The position numbers were made by a program, and so were the translations under genes. Source: Bacteroidia bacterium (GTDB taxonomy: Bacteria > Bacteroidota > Bacteroidia > Chitinophagales > UBA2359). Taken from it: a DNA stretch of 64,000 nt. Under the pieces are notes generated by a model. That model was not told the origin of the DNA, did not search any database, and saw only the letters and a program-made list of their open reading frames with translations. Of this stretch, positions 36,076 to 45,005 are shown one piece after another. How positions within the stretch are numbered: position 1 is the first letter of the stretch; every line of letters starts with the position of its first letter. The stretch lies in assembly GCA_030427245.1 (NCBI GenBank), contig JAUHXA010000001.1:185077-249076 (forward strand), given 5' to 3'.

Positions 36076-36480
36076 CTATTGTTTTGTCATATTATAAGAA
36101 CAAACACTTCCTGAAAAATTCAAGGTTCCATTCATATTGCTTCCACTTATGTTAAAAGAACCACTAACGACAACTCCTCCAGCTCCTACAATATTTTGGC
36201 TGGGTATGCTTACTGTGCCACAATTGGAGGAGAGTTCACCATTGAAAGTAAAAGCAGTTCCGCTTACCGAAACCACCACTTGATCTTCCTGTGAAGAAGT
36301 ACCTATTGCCATCGTAATATTGCTATTAGAGCCTACACAGGATTCTGTTCCGACATAAGTTCCCAAAGCATCACTCGTACAGTCCTCCACTTCGTCTTTT
36401 TGGCAAGAGGAGGAAAACATTACAACTGTACTAAAAATTATTGCGACTAAAAACTTGGTTTTAAATTGTAAATATTTCAT
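36076..36480 (-). CDS. Small beta-rich lipoprotein upstream of the C10 protease
   Basis: The lipoprotein signal (VAIIFSTVVMFSSSC) is followed by QKDEVEDC and a compact, Gly/Ser/Thr-rich beta domain (GTYVGTESC to NMNGTLNFSGSVCSY) with two further cysteines. It sits directly upstream of the C10 protease gene in the same orientation. In Bacteroides fragilis, C10 proteases are paired with small exported inhibitors; this gene's size, location and fold type fit such a role, but no sequence motif proves it. Confidence 0.65.
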   Translation of the reverse strand: MKYLQFKTKFLVAIIFSTVVMFSSSCQKDEVEDCTSDALGTYVGTESCVGSNSNITMAIGTSSQEDQVVVSVSGTAFTFNGELSSNCGTVSIPSQNIVGAGGVVVSGSFNISGSNMNGTLNFSGSVCSYNMTKQ

Positions 36481-36534
36481 GGTATGTTATTTTTTAACAT
36501 TATTAAATTTAGCTATATAGGAAGAAGTATTGTT

Positions 36535-36795
36535 TTAGGGCTCAATTTCTACTAAATGTTCTTGCCATTCTTTTGGAGTATTTGCCAAGTCATATACTTT
36601 TAAACTAGGCGTATCTATTTTTGAACTTGAAGAAGAAAGATTTACATTCATGTATTCATCATCCAGCTTGTACATCGCCCCCATAACAGGATCCACAATG
36701 AGCATGCCTATACTACTTTGGCTAATAATACTTGCACAACTATTTAAGAACAAGATACAAGTAGCGAGTACTAAAGTGCATATTACTTTGTTCAT
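36535..36795 (-). CDS. Small lipoprotein, unknown function
   Basis: An 86-residue protein with a lipoprotein signal (LVLATCILFLNSC, then ASIISQ) and a short mature part (MGAMYKLDDEYMNVNLSSSS). No domain is recognised. It is a separate small gene in a run of exported proteins on the - strand. Confidence 0.55.
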   Translation of the reverse strand: MNKVICTLVLATCILFLNSCASIISQSSIGMLIVDPVMGAMYKLDDEYMNVNLSSSSSKIDTPSLKVYDLANTPKEWQEHLVEIEP

Positions 36796-36854
36796 TTTTA
36801 TAATGACTTATAAGTGAAAATGATTGTTGTTTTCTTTCATATGTAGTCTAGCGA

Positions 36855-37280
36855 TTACTGATACCCCACTATAATCGCTACCTGATAGCTGTAGTAACTA
36901 TAGCTGTCTTCGTTGTGTGCTTCTATTTTGTAAGTGCTTGTCAGCCAAGGAGTATATTCGATATAAGTAGCTCCTTCATCACGCGATTCGGTATTGGACT
37001 TTACCGTACTTCCACCTCGAGTGAGATAGACATCCGCATCATACACCCCATTTTCGGAGATAATCATGACGGCATAGTCAACCCCTTGGTACATTTTTTT
37101 GTATTTATACACATATTGGTCTTGTGCATAGTTTCCATAGTAGGTATCTGCAATGTCATAGCCTGCTGCCAATAAAATAAGCTTGGCAGCGGCTACTTTA
37201 TCACTAAAATTTTGGGCTTGAAGATGAGGTGTGAAATTGCTTAATACGACTGTTAGAAGAAGAATGGGGATGTGTTTCAT
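36855..37280 (-). CDS. Small secreted hypothetical protein
   Basis: A signal peptide (IPILLLTVVLSNFTPHLQAQ) precedes a 118-residue mature part, Tyr-rich (YDIADTYYGNYAQDQYVYKY), ending in a beta strand (YSYQVAIIVGYQ). It resembles small periplasmic proteins with a single beta-sandwich, but no family is assigned. No cysteines or catalytic motif are seen. Confidence 0.6.
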   Translation of the reverse strand: MKHIPILLLTVVLSNFTPHLQAQNFSDKVAAAKLILLAAGYDIADTYYGNYAQDQYVYKYKKMYQGVDYAVMIISENGVYDADVYLTRGGSTVKSNTESRDEGATYIEYTPWLTSTYKIEAHNEDSYSYYSYQVAIIVGYQ

Positions 37281-37386
37281 GGTAATGGATTTTTAAAGAT
37301 TAAAAAAGTATTTAAATGTCTTGCTGTTTTCCACCAAAGGTAAAGTAGATAAAAATAAATGACAATATAACTTTAGTTACTATTTG

Positions 37387-38025
37387 CTATACATACTTCA
37401 AATACTTATTGATGGCTTCGGTGCGGTTATTAACTTGCAATTTTTTGTAAATACGATGGATATGTTGTTTGACCGTTCCTTCACTGATTTGGGGGTTCAG
37501 TTCTCCCGCTATCTCTTTGTATAATAATCCTTTAGCCAAAAGATTTAATATTTGTCTTTCCCGCATAGAAATTCGTTGAATCAACTGAGTATTGGGGCGA
37601 AAACTCCGCAAGACTTTACAAGCAACACTTCGGCTCATCGGCGAACCTCCTGCCTTCCATTCTTCAATGCCTTTTATAAGCCCTTCTGCCCCCTCTTTTT
37701 TTAGTATATAGCCCGATGCTCCTCCCTTCAAGGAGGCGAAAATGTATTTGTTATGTTCATAAGTAGAAAACATCAAAAAAGAGATACTTGGGGCTTTTCG
37801 GAGGATTCGCATCATACATTCGATACCGTTCATTTGAGGCAAGTCAATTTCCATTATGACAATGTCAGGTAGGGTTTTGATTATTTTTTTGAATGCATCT
37901 TCTCCACAAGAATGAATGTCAATGACTTGCATACCTTCTGTCTCTTGCAGTGCTTCAACGAGGGTTCTCATCCAAGCCTTTGAGTTTTCTACAATGCTGA
38001 TTTTAGTAGTTTTAGGTGTATTCAT
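37387..38025 (-). CDS. NarL/LuxR-family response regulator with Glu at the phosphorylation site
   Basis: A receiver domain (1-125) is followed by a LuxR-type helix-turn-helix (147-212; RISMRERQILNLLAKGL, GTVKQHIHRIYKKL). The receiver is atypical. The phosphoacceptor Asp of the usual MD(I/V) motif is Glu59 (IVIMEIDLP), and the N-terminal acidic pair is reduced to Glu-Asn (SIVENSK). The Ser/Thr (FSTYE) and Lys109 (GYILKK) are kept. Glu at this site often mimics phosphorylation, so it may bind DNA without a kinase. No histidine kinase is nearby. It could control the adjacent exported-protein or subtilisin genes; no target site has been shown. Confidence 0.9.
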   Translation of the reverse strand: MNTPKTTKISIVENSKAWMRTLVEALQETEGMQVIDIHSCGEDAFKKIIKTLPDIVIMEIDLPQMNGIECMMRILRKAPSISFLMFSTYEHNKYIFASLKGGASGYILKKEGAEGLIKGIEEWKAGGSPMSRSVACKVLRSFRPNTQLIQRISMRERQILNLLAKGLLYKEIAGELNPQISEGTVKQHIHRIYKKLQVNNRTEAINKYLKYV

Positions 38026-38213
38026 AGCGATATAATTTTTCCACCTTGACTACTACCAAAGAGTAGTCAAATAGATGTGATGTGATAGAGTTATCTGATT
38101 TGAATTTTGAATTAAGACGCTTCTTCCTACTGTTCCTTAGTTTTATAGTCGCTTGTTGTTTTGTGAAGTGTATGTGCGTGTGTGGATTAGCTAAATAAAA
38201 TTAGAGCCAACTG

Positions 38214-40388
38214 TTATGGGAGTGTGAATTTTAAGCAAGCGACATTGTTGTTGTTTCGGACGAATTGTTGGAATGTGTGTTCGGAGGAGAGGAGTTCTTC
38301 AAAGTTAGATTCAGTACCTTGACTTCTTGTTGGTAAAAAAAGATTATCAGATTCTAACTGTCTTACAATAGCTATTAAATAAAAATTTCCTCTGGAAGGC
38401 AAACCCTGCGGTCGTACTTTAAAACGATTATCTGCATTTGGATTATCTTGGGTAACTGTAATATTTCTTAAAACTCCAGCAAGTGTCCAGTCATATACAG
38501 AACTCTCTATATTCCTCCAGTAAAGATTTAATTCTACATTCTCAACATTATTCAAACCTCTATTCCATATTCTCACATAAATATAATTCACCTTGTTATT
38601 GGAGATAGTTATATTTTCTCTAACAGAAGGCTCACTTCTACCATCAGGTCCAAATGGGTTACCAGAGGAGGGGAGGAGTGCAGAGTTTTGAGGAATCACA
38701 ATTATATCAGGGCTGCAATCTATAGAACCTAAGAAAGGAATCTCTCCACTATCTGCAGTATTTTTTCTAATATAAACATCTGGTAGTAAGCATAATTCCA
38801 CTTCTATTATTTTTCTTAAATTGGGCATTACACCAATACTAGGCAAAGTTTCATTTATTAGAGAAGATGAAGATTCAAAGATTCCATCTGCATTGACTGT
38901 GTACTCAGTATTCGCTACTGTTCCGTTACGGGGGTCGGATAATAAGTAACGCATCTGAAGTGGAGATAAGGGAATCTTATTTCTTTGCTTATAAGCACTT
39001 TGGAGAAGTATTGCAGCACCAGCAATGATAGCTGATGCCGCACTGGACCCTCCAAAATCATCAGAGTAATTATTATATCTATTATCTTGATAATCTTGAT
39101 TTTTAATATTTTCTCTACCGTTGAATACATTTCCTATTCCACCTGCTACCACATGTTTTGGAGAGCGATAATAAGTGCCTTGTATAGGAGCAAAACAATC
39201 TATTCGTTTACCGTGATTTGAATCTCCTCCTTGACGATAATATACCCTTGTATTTTCTTCATTTGCTATTGATATAGCAGCAGCAACCATTATTGCACCA
39301 GAATCTTCGTTTTGATTTAATTTTGGTATATCCATATGTCTTGAAACACCTAAATTACTGTTACCATTTCCTGCGGCTTCTATTACAACAAATCCTAGAG
39401 CAGAGGCCAATCTAATCGCATCAAAATTGGCAAATTCAACCTCTACGGGAAGCTTTATATTTCCGTAATATATTTTTTCTACTTCTAATAGCAATATGTC
39501 ACCTGTATTTACTTCACCATTGATTAATTTAGATATTGTTTTGAGGATAGCATCTTCTATATAACCATTACTACGCCTCCATACATTATCTAAACCTCTT
39601 ATCTCATTTTTATGATGAGAGGCGAGTTTAACATACTTTGTTTCAGGAGCAATTCCTTTGATACCTTTTTTATTATCTGTTGCAACAATAAGACTTAGTG
39701 CTTTAATCCCATGGTCTCCAGCGTACACCTCTATAACTCCATTTTCGTTTTCATATTGGGTGGTATCTGCATTATCATTTGCTATTAAATCTGCATCACT
39801 TATGTTAGGTAATTCCAAGTGGGGAAACTCCCACCCCTGTTCCAAATCAATGAGTCCTACTTCTTGTCCAGTGATTTCTTGAGTCCACAACCATTTTGCA
39901 TCTATTCCCTCTATGCCCGAATTCAAATATGTTTGTCGATCATCAAAAGAACCAGGGTTTTCGTTTTCAGTAGGATCGTAAACCAAAAGCTCTCGATAGG
40001 CAAAATCAACTTCTCCAAAACTGTTAAATGCTTTAACGATTGTATATAAACTATCTGTAGTGTTTCGGTAATCTATTTTCCAGTAAGTAGATAAACTTCT
40101 TAATGGTGGGAGATCTGACTTACTAGCAATTTCCTCAATTGCCTTTAATTCTTGAACTGAAATATGATTTATTAACCTTTCTATTGCTTGAGGTTTGGAC
40201 TTTACTTTATCAATTATAGAAGATAAACTATTTCCTTGGGAGTCTCGGACAAAACTAAATAAATCACTTCCTTCCTTATAGGCATATTTATCAATTAATC
40301 TAATTATGATATAACCGCTAAAGGGTTTATGTCTTCGTAGTTGTGGAGGTAAAGGAGTGTTGGTATATTTATATTTACGTTTATTCAT
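38214..40388 (-). CDS. Subtilisin-like (S8) protease, cytoplasmic, with C-terminal CARDB-like domain
   Basis: The S8 catalytic domain spans about 160-470. The triad is Asp181 (VGLIDLEQGW), His226 (AGDHGIKALSLIVA) and Ser449 (FGGSSAASAIIAG); the oxyanion Asn341 lies in EAAGNGNS. The motifs deviate from the norm (IDLEQ instead of IDTG, SSAAS instead of TSxAxP), so activity is likely but less certain. The N-terminal 155 residues form a prodomain-like region. The C-terminal part (about 540-724) has a CARDB/Ig-like pattern (VNYIYVRIWNRGLNNVENVE). No signal peptide is present. It follows a 191-residue gene by 95 bases, and codon use is more AT-rich than in the housekeeping genes. Confidence 0.82.
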   Translation of the reverse strand: MNKRKYKYTNTPLPPQLRRHKPFSGYIIIRLIDKYAYKEGSDLFSFVRDSQGNSLSSIIDKVKSKPQAIERLINHISVQELKAIEEIASKSDLPPLRSLSTYWKIDYRNTTDSLYTIVKAFNSFGEVDFAYRELLVYDPTENENPGSFDDRQTYLNSGIEGIDAKWLWTQEITGQEVGLIDLEQGWEFPHLELPNISDADLIANDNADTTQYENENGVIEVYAGDHGIKALSLIVATDNKKGIKGIAPETKYVKLASHHKNEIRGLDNVWRRSNGYIEDAILKTISKLINGEVNTGDILLLEVEKIYYGNIKLPVEVEFANFDAIRLASALGFVVIEAAGNGNSNLGVSRHMDIPKLNQNEDSGAIMVAAAISIANEENTRVYYRQGGDSNHGKRIDCFAPIQGTYYRSPKHVVAGGIGNVFNGRENIKNQDYQDNRYNNYSDDFGGSSAASAIIAGAAILLQSAYKQRNKIPLSPLQMRYLLSDPRNGTVANTEYTVNADGIFESSSSLINETLPSIGVMPNLRKIIEVELCLLPDVYIRKNTADSGEIPFLGSIDCSPDIIVIPQNSALLPSSGNPFGPDGRSEPSVRENITISNNKVNYIYVRIWNRGLNNVENVELNLYWRNIESSVYDWTLAGVLRNITVTQDNPNADNRFKVRPQGLPSRGNFYLIAIVRQLESDNLFLPTRSQGTESNFEELLSSEHTFQQFVRNNNNVACLKFTLP

Positions 40389-40483
40389 TTTTCACTAAAA
40401 ATTGAAGTGATATATAAAATTTCGGAAACATGAGACAAGTGAAATATCTTCTCATATCACCGAAACTATTGTTAAATTAAGTG

Positions 40484-41059
40484 TTATGAAATAGAAATAC
40501 TTACAATTATGTATATATCTTTAGTCTCTGTTCTTTCACCAACAGTTTTTAACCATATATTACCAGTATCATAGGTAGCAGAAATGTTTACACTATATAT
40601 TTTAATAAATGAAGATGTTTCTGCGCTTGCATCAATTAAAATATAAGAGGAGTCATCATCAACGGCAGAGAGTCCGTCAATAGAGTGAGCAGTAGCAGGG
40701 AAAGCTCCAGAGGCCTCTGCTTCAACAAATTCAAATTCCAGATTATTATTTGGAAAACTAGTTACAAGACGCAAGCTGGTTTTATCAACTAATACATCTT
40801 TAACATTTGCTAATAATATAGGGTGTTTTCCTATATCGACCATACCTGAACTCCCTGCTAAAATAGAAGTAGAGATATTAGCTGAAATGGTGGTAAATTT
40901 AGGGTCACCCGTTGGTCCACCTGTTTCCTCTGTTCTAAGATTCGTTCCATCTGTACTGTTAGGTAATTCATTGAACTGATTCAATAATTGTTGATTGCTA
41001 TCAGATTGCTTGGTCAATAAATCAATAATCTTCTCAAAAATAGCGACTTTAGAATTCAT
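40484..41059 (-). CDS. Hypothetical protein co-transcribed with an S8 protease
   Basis: A 191-residue protein without a signal peptide. The N-terminal 35 residues form a likely coiled-coil (VAIFEKIIDLLTKQSDSNQQ). A Gly/Thr-rich linker (EETGGPTGDP) leads to a C-terminal all-beta domain with alternating hydrophobic residues and many Ser/Ala. It is the first gene of a two-gene unit with the S8 protease. It may be a partner, substrate or inhibitor; no family is recognised. Confidence 0.65.
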   Translation of the reverse strand: MNSKVAIFEKIIDLLTKQSDSNQQLLNQFNELPNSTDGTNLRTEETGGPTGDPKFTTISANISTSILAGSSGMVDIGKHPILLANVKDVLVDKTSLRLVTSFPNNNLEFEFVEAEASGAFPATAHSIDGLSAVDDDSSYILIDASAETSSFIKIYSVNISATYDTGNIWLKTVGERTETKDIYIIVSISIS

Positions 41060-41293
41060 GTGGTTACAAATTTCTAATTAAATAATCAATATTGATTACC
41101 TCACAAATTTATCAAAAAACACCTTTTTAGACAATAAGGTGTTTTTGCATTTATCTATTTTTTACCTACCTTGTATATGGAATAAAGAAATTATAATAAC
41201 ATGAGAATTAATATTTTAACAAAAAAATATTCTTACAACTTATAGCCATATAGTCAAGAAAATAATTGATTCATTTTTTTAATTTTTCTTTTC

Positions 41294-42778
41294 ATGCAGA
41301 ATAGTCGCTTATTCCATTTGTTGGAAATTTTTAATACACGAGAGATTAGGGAGTTGCAACAATTCATTCAATGTGAGCTTTTTCATACCAATAGAAAGCA
41401 ATTTGAGAAGGTTGTTCAGCTTTTTAGTAAACTCATTTCTCCAAGATTTAAACTACAAAAGCCTGATAGAAGGTCATTGGCTATTGATTTATTTGGAGAC
41501 AACAGAAATGCTGATAGAAGATTGAGTATCCACATTTCTCAAGGAATTGATTTGGTTCAGAAGTATTTGATTTACAAAGATCAAACAGAAGATTCGACAA
41601 AATATAATCTAGCATTACTAAGTGCTTTAGATAAAAAGAAAGCCCTAAGACTCTTTAATCAATTAAGAGGTAAAATAGAGCGAGATTTAGAAAATGTAGA
41701 ACAGAAAGACAGCAACTACTTCTTTTATCGTTATGTAGTAGCGAAAGATAGTTTATTGGAAAGAGGGGTACGAAATAAAAATTTAATGGAATGCAATGAA
41801 GATTTTAAATCTGCTATTGAAAACTTGGACTTGTTTTTTCTAATCAACCAACTCAACTATGCCTGCCAAACAATAAATATCAATCATATTCTTCATTATG
41901 TTGAATATCAATTTCCACTCTTAGAAATTATCGTACAGGAATTACCCCAAACCCCCTACTTTCGATTACCGCTCGTTCAAATATACTGGAACGCTTATAA
42001 GTTACTAGTTACGAATGAAAAAAAATATTACATTTCTCTTAAAGAATTATTATTCAATCACTACATCGTATTGTCAGAATATTATCAATTCAATTTTTCT
42101 ACCAATTTACAAAACTATTGTGTTCAGAAAATAAATGCAGGAAACCCTAGCTATTTCGCTGAGTTTTGGGAGATTTCTCTTTTTCAAATAGAAAAGAATA
42201 TTCTAAAAAAATTAACACTGGCTTCCTACAAAAACCTAATCACAACAGGTGTAATGCTCGCCTTAAAACAAGAAACACCAAATTTTACAGAAGTCCTCCA
42301 ATTCATAGAACAGCATACAGAAAAACTCCCATTAGAATATCGAGAAGAAGCTGAAATCTATGGGCAGTCTTACATAGCCTTTTATCAAAACAACTTCAAA
42401 ACAATACCCCAAAAACTAATAATCAGTCAAGAAGAAGCCCCTCTAACCATTTACAAATTTGAAGACATTTACTACCAAATAGATGCTCGCCGTCTATTGG
42501 TTATGACTTTTTTCTGTTTAGACGAGGATGATAATTTTGATAAGTTGTGTAACAATCTAAGTGTCTTTTTAAATGAACGAAAAGATTTTATTCCAGAAAT
42601 AGAGGTGACAAAAAACCGTCAATTCCTCATTATCATCAAAAAACTCTTTTGGCTTCATGGCAACCGTACAGAAACACAACAACAATTATTTCAACTCAAA
42701 AAAGAAATTGAAGAATGTCTGCATATTTCAGATAGAACTTGGTTATTGAAACAAATAGAAAACAAAATGAACAAATGA
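41294..42778 (+). CDS. Hypothetical all-helical protein
   Basis: A 494-residue cytoplasmic protein that is helix-rich throughout (RLFHLLEIFNTREIRELQQF, LRGKIERDLENVEQK, LQQLFQLKKEIEECL-like end). The pattern suggests a helical-repeat scaffold, perhaps TPR-like, but no canonical repeat can be delineated. Long proteins with this start (LLEIFNTREIREL) are familiar to me from Saprospiria-like genomes without any assigned function. It is transcribed convergently toward trpG and divergently from the 191-residue gene. Confidence 0.65.
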   Translation: MQNSRLFHLLEIFNTREIRELQQFIQCELFHTNRKQFEKVVQLFSKLISPRFKLQKPDRRSLAIDLFGDNRNADRRLSIHISQGIDLVQKYLIYKDQTEDSTKYNLALLSALDKKKALRLFNQLRGKIERDLENVEQKDSNYFFYRYVVAKDSLLERGVRNKNLMECNEDFKSAIENLDLFFLINQLNYACQTININHILHYVEYQFPLLEIIVQELPQTPYFRLPLVQIYWNAYKLLVTNEKKYYISLKELLFNHYIVLSEYYQFNFSTNLQNYCVQKINAGNPSYFAEFWEISLFQIEKNILKKLTLASYKNLITTGVMLALKQETPNFTEVLQFIEQHTEKLPLEYREEAEIYGQSYIAFYQNNFKTIPQKLIISQEEAPLTIYKFEDIYYQIDARRLLVMTFFCLDEDDNFDKLCNNLSVFLNERKDFIPEIEVTKNRQFLIIIKKLFWLHGNRTETQQQLFQLKKEIEECLHISDRTWLLKQIENKMNK

Positions 42779-42843
42779 ATACACACCAAAAATAACGCAT
42801 ACCTCATAGCAATACAAATAAACACCGAAAATGATAACCAATT

Positions 42844-43419
42844 CTATACACTTCCCAACCAATTCGTCATAATCTTCACCCCATGCTCCGTCAAAACCGA
42901 CTCGGGGTGAAATTGCAATCCACATACATCGTACTCCCGATGTCGAACCGCCATCACCCGATTTTCATCGTCCACAGCCGTCACCTTTAATTCATCCGTC
43001 ACCGTATCCGCATCAATCATCCATGAATGATAACGAGCCACTGTAAACCGATTTGGCACACCTTCAAACAACAATTCACTCTTGTCCTTCACAATATTAG
43101 GAGTTGCAATGCCATGCAACACTTCATCCATATTCACCAACTTTGCACCAAACACCTCCCCTATCGCCTGATGTCCCAAACACACACCCATAATGCTCTT
43201 AGTCGGCGCATATTCCCGAATCAAATCAATCATAATACCCGCCTCTTCGGGAATCCCTGGTCCAGGCGACAACAAAATTTTGTCGTATTTGGCGGCTTCC
43301 TCTAAGGTGATTTTGTCATTGCGGATGATGTCCATTTCGTCGCCATGCCCCAAAGCTCGAATGATGTGAACGAGGTTGTAAACAAAAGAATCGTAGTTGT
43401 CTAAAACGAGAATTTTCAT
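42844..43419 (-). CDS. trpG: Anthranilate synthase component II (glutamine amidotransferase)
   Basis: TrpG releases ammonia from glutamine for TrpE in the first step of tryptophan synthesis. The class-I amidotransferase triad is complete: Cys80 (GVCLGHQAIGE), His171 and Glu173 (LQFHPES). Other motifs are LDNYDSFVYN and SPGPGIPEEAG. The start at 43419 (MKILVLDNYDS) fits the family; an upstream in-frame extension to 43473 does not. The length of 191 residues is normal. It is the third gene of the trpS-trpE-trpG unit, 87 bases after trpE. Confidence 0.95.
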   Translation of the reverse strand: MKILVLDNYDSFVYNLVHIIRALGHGDEMDIIRNDKITLEEAAKYDKILLSPGPGIPEEAGIMIDLIREYAPTKSIMGVCLGHQAIGEVFGAKLVNMDEVLHGIATPNIVKDKSELLFEGVPNRFTVARYHSWMIDADTVTDELKVTAVDDENRVMAVRHREYDVCGLQFHPESVLTEHGVKIMTNWLGSV

Positions 43420-43506
43420 GTTGCTTTGAATTTGTGTTTGAGTTTTCCTAAATCTTTTCCAATTCCAATACAAGTTGAACTTGAGCTTTGAATTTGCATT
43501 TGATTT

Positions 43507-44922
43507 TTAAATACTTTCCGCCATTTCAATCGCCTTCCGCAAAGCCCCCAGCTTATTGTTCACTTCCTCCAATTCCTTTTGAGGCACAGACTTCGTGACA
43601 ATTCCTGCACCAGCTTGATAGTACAAGTGGTTGTTTTTGCTCAAAAAAGAGCGAATCATAATCGCCTGATTGAAGCTGCCATTGAAGCCCATAAAACCGA
43701 TGCAGCCTCCATAATAACCTCGATTGTTGCCTTCATAACGGTCAATCAATTCCATTGCCTTGTGTTTGGGCGCACCCGAAAGCGTACCTGCGGGAAAGGT
43801 ATCAGCGACCAATTGAAGAGAAGTAGTATTGGAGTGAATTTTGGCAGTAACTTTAGAAACGAGGTGAATAACATGAGAGAAATATTGCACCTCTTTATAG
43901 GTTTCAACCGTCACCTCGTCGCCATTTCTACTCAAATCATTTCTCGCCAAATCGACCAACATGACGTGTTCAGAATTTTCTTTGGGGTCTTCTAGCAACT
44001 GCAAAGCCGCTTCTGCATCTGCCGCATCATCACCTGTTCGCTTGAAGGTGCCTGCAATCGGATGAATTTCTGCCATGTTGTTGTGAATCACCAACTGCGC
44101 TTCGGGCGATGAACCAAAAATTTTGAAGCTGCCATAGTCGAAGTAAAACAGATAGGGAGAGGGATTAATAGACCGCAAAGCACGATAAACATTGAATTCA
44201 TCGCCTCGAAAACCCTGCGAAAATCGACGGGATAACACGATTTGAAATACATCCCCTCTTTGGCAGTGGTCTTTTCCTTTTTGTACGATGTCCAAAAACT
44301 CGGCATCCGTCAAATTCACCCCTTCTGTGTCGTGCGTATTGAAGCCAAAATAGGGAATGTTTTGGTTTTTAATGATGGACTGTACTTCCTCCAATTGAGA
44401 AGGTGCATTTTCATCATATTGATGCTCAAAGATGTAGAGTTCGTTTTTGAAGTGATTGATGGCAATCACGATTTGATAGACTTGATATAGAATATCGGGA
44501 ATGCTACGGCTATCGTTTTCAAAAGTGCTGATTTCTAAGTCTTCAAAGTATCGCACTGCATCGTAATTGCAGTAACCAAAGATGCCATTGTCTATAAAAT
44601 CAAATTGGCTTTCTACATGCTCAAAGCCATTCACAAATTCATCCAACAACCCCACCAATGTTTCACGATTGGCTTCATTCGTTTGACTACTTCCATCTGG
44701 AAATGCCTGTGTCACTTGTCCTTTTGCTACTTCAAATCGAGCAATGGGCTGACAGCAGATATAGGAAAAACTGTTTTCTTTGGAGTGGTAATCGGTACTT
44801 TCTAGTAACAGACTATTGGCGTATTTGTCCCGCAAACGGAGGTAAATACTTACAGGTGTTACAGTATCTGCAAGCATTTGATGGGAAACGGTTTTAGCCT
44901 TGAAGAGTTTTTTGGTTGACAT
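43507..44922 (-). CDS. trpE: Anthranilate synthase component I
   Basis: TrpE converts chorismate and ammonia to anthranilate. Chorismate-binding motifs are FQIVLSRRF, HPIAGTFKRT, DLARNDLSRNGD, AGTLSGAPKHKAME, GYYGGCIGF and YQAGAGIV. The N-terminal LLES (about residues 38-41) matches the tryptophan-binding feedback site, so end-product inhibition is expected. The length of 471 residues is typical. It follows trpS by 83 bases and precedes trpG by 87 bases, consistent with one transcript controlled by the upstream attenuator. Confidence 0.96.
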   Translation of the reverse strand: MSTKKLFKAKTVSHQMLADTVTPVSIYLRLRDKYANSLLLESTDYHSKENSFSYICCQPIARFEVAKGQVTQAFPDGSSQTNEANRETLVGLLDEFVNGFEHVESQFDFIDNGIFGYCNYDAVRYFEDLEISTFENDSRSIPDILYQVYQIVIAINHFKNELYIFEHQYDENAPSQLEEVQSIIKNQNIPYFGFNTHDTEGVNLTDAEFLDIVQKGKDHCQRGDVFQIVLSRRFSQGFRGDEFNVYRALRSINPSPYLFYFDYGSFKIFGSSPEAQLVIHNNMAEIHPIAGTFKRTGDDAADAEAALQLLEDPKENSEHVMLVDLARNDLSRNGDEVTVETYKEVQYFSHVIHLVSKVTAKIHSNTTSLQLVADTFPAGTLSGAPKHKAMELIDRYEGNNRGYYGGCIGFMGFNGSFNQAIMIRSFLSKNNHLYYQAGAGIVTKSVPQKELEEVNNKLGALRKAIEMAESI

Positions 44923-45005
44923 ATTTTGATTTTTAAATAAGCGAAAACTTTGTCAACGGTTGCAAACCTTGACAACAGTTGAAGCGACAGGCATTGAACA
45001 ATCTA

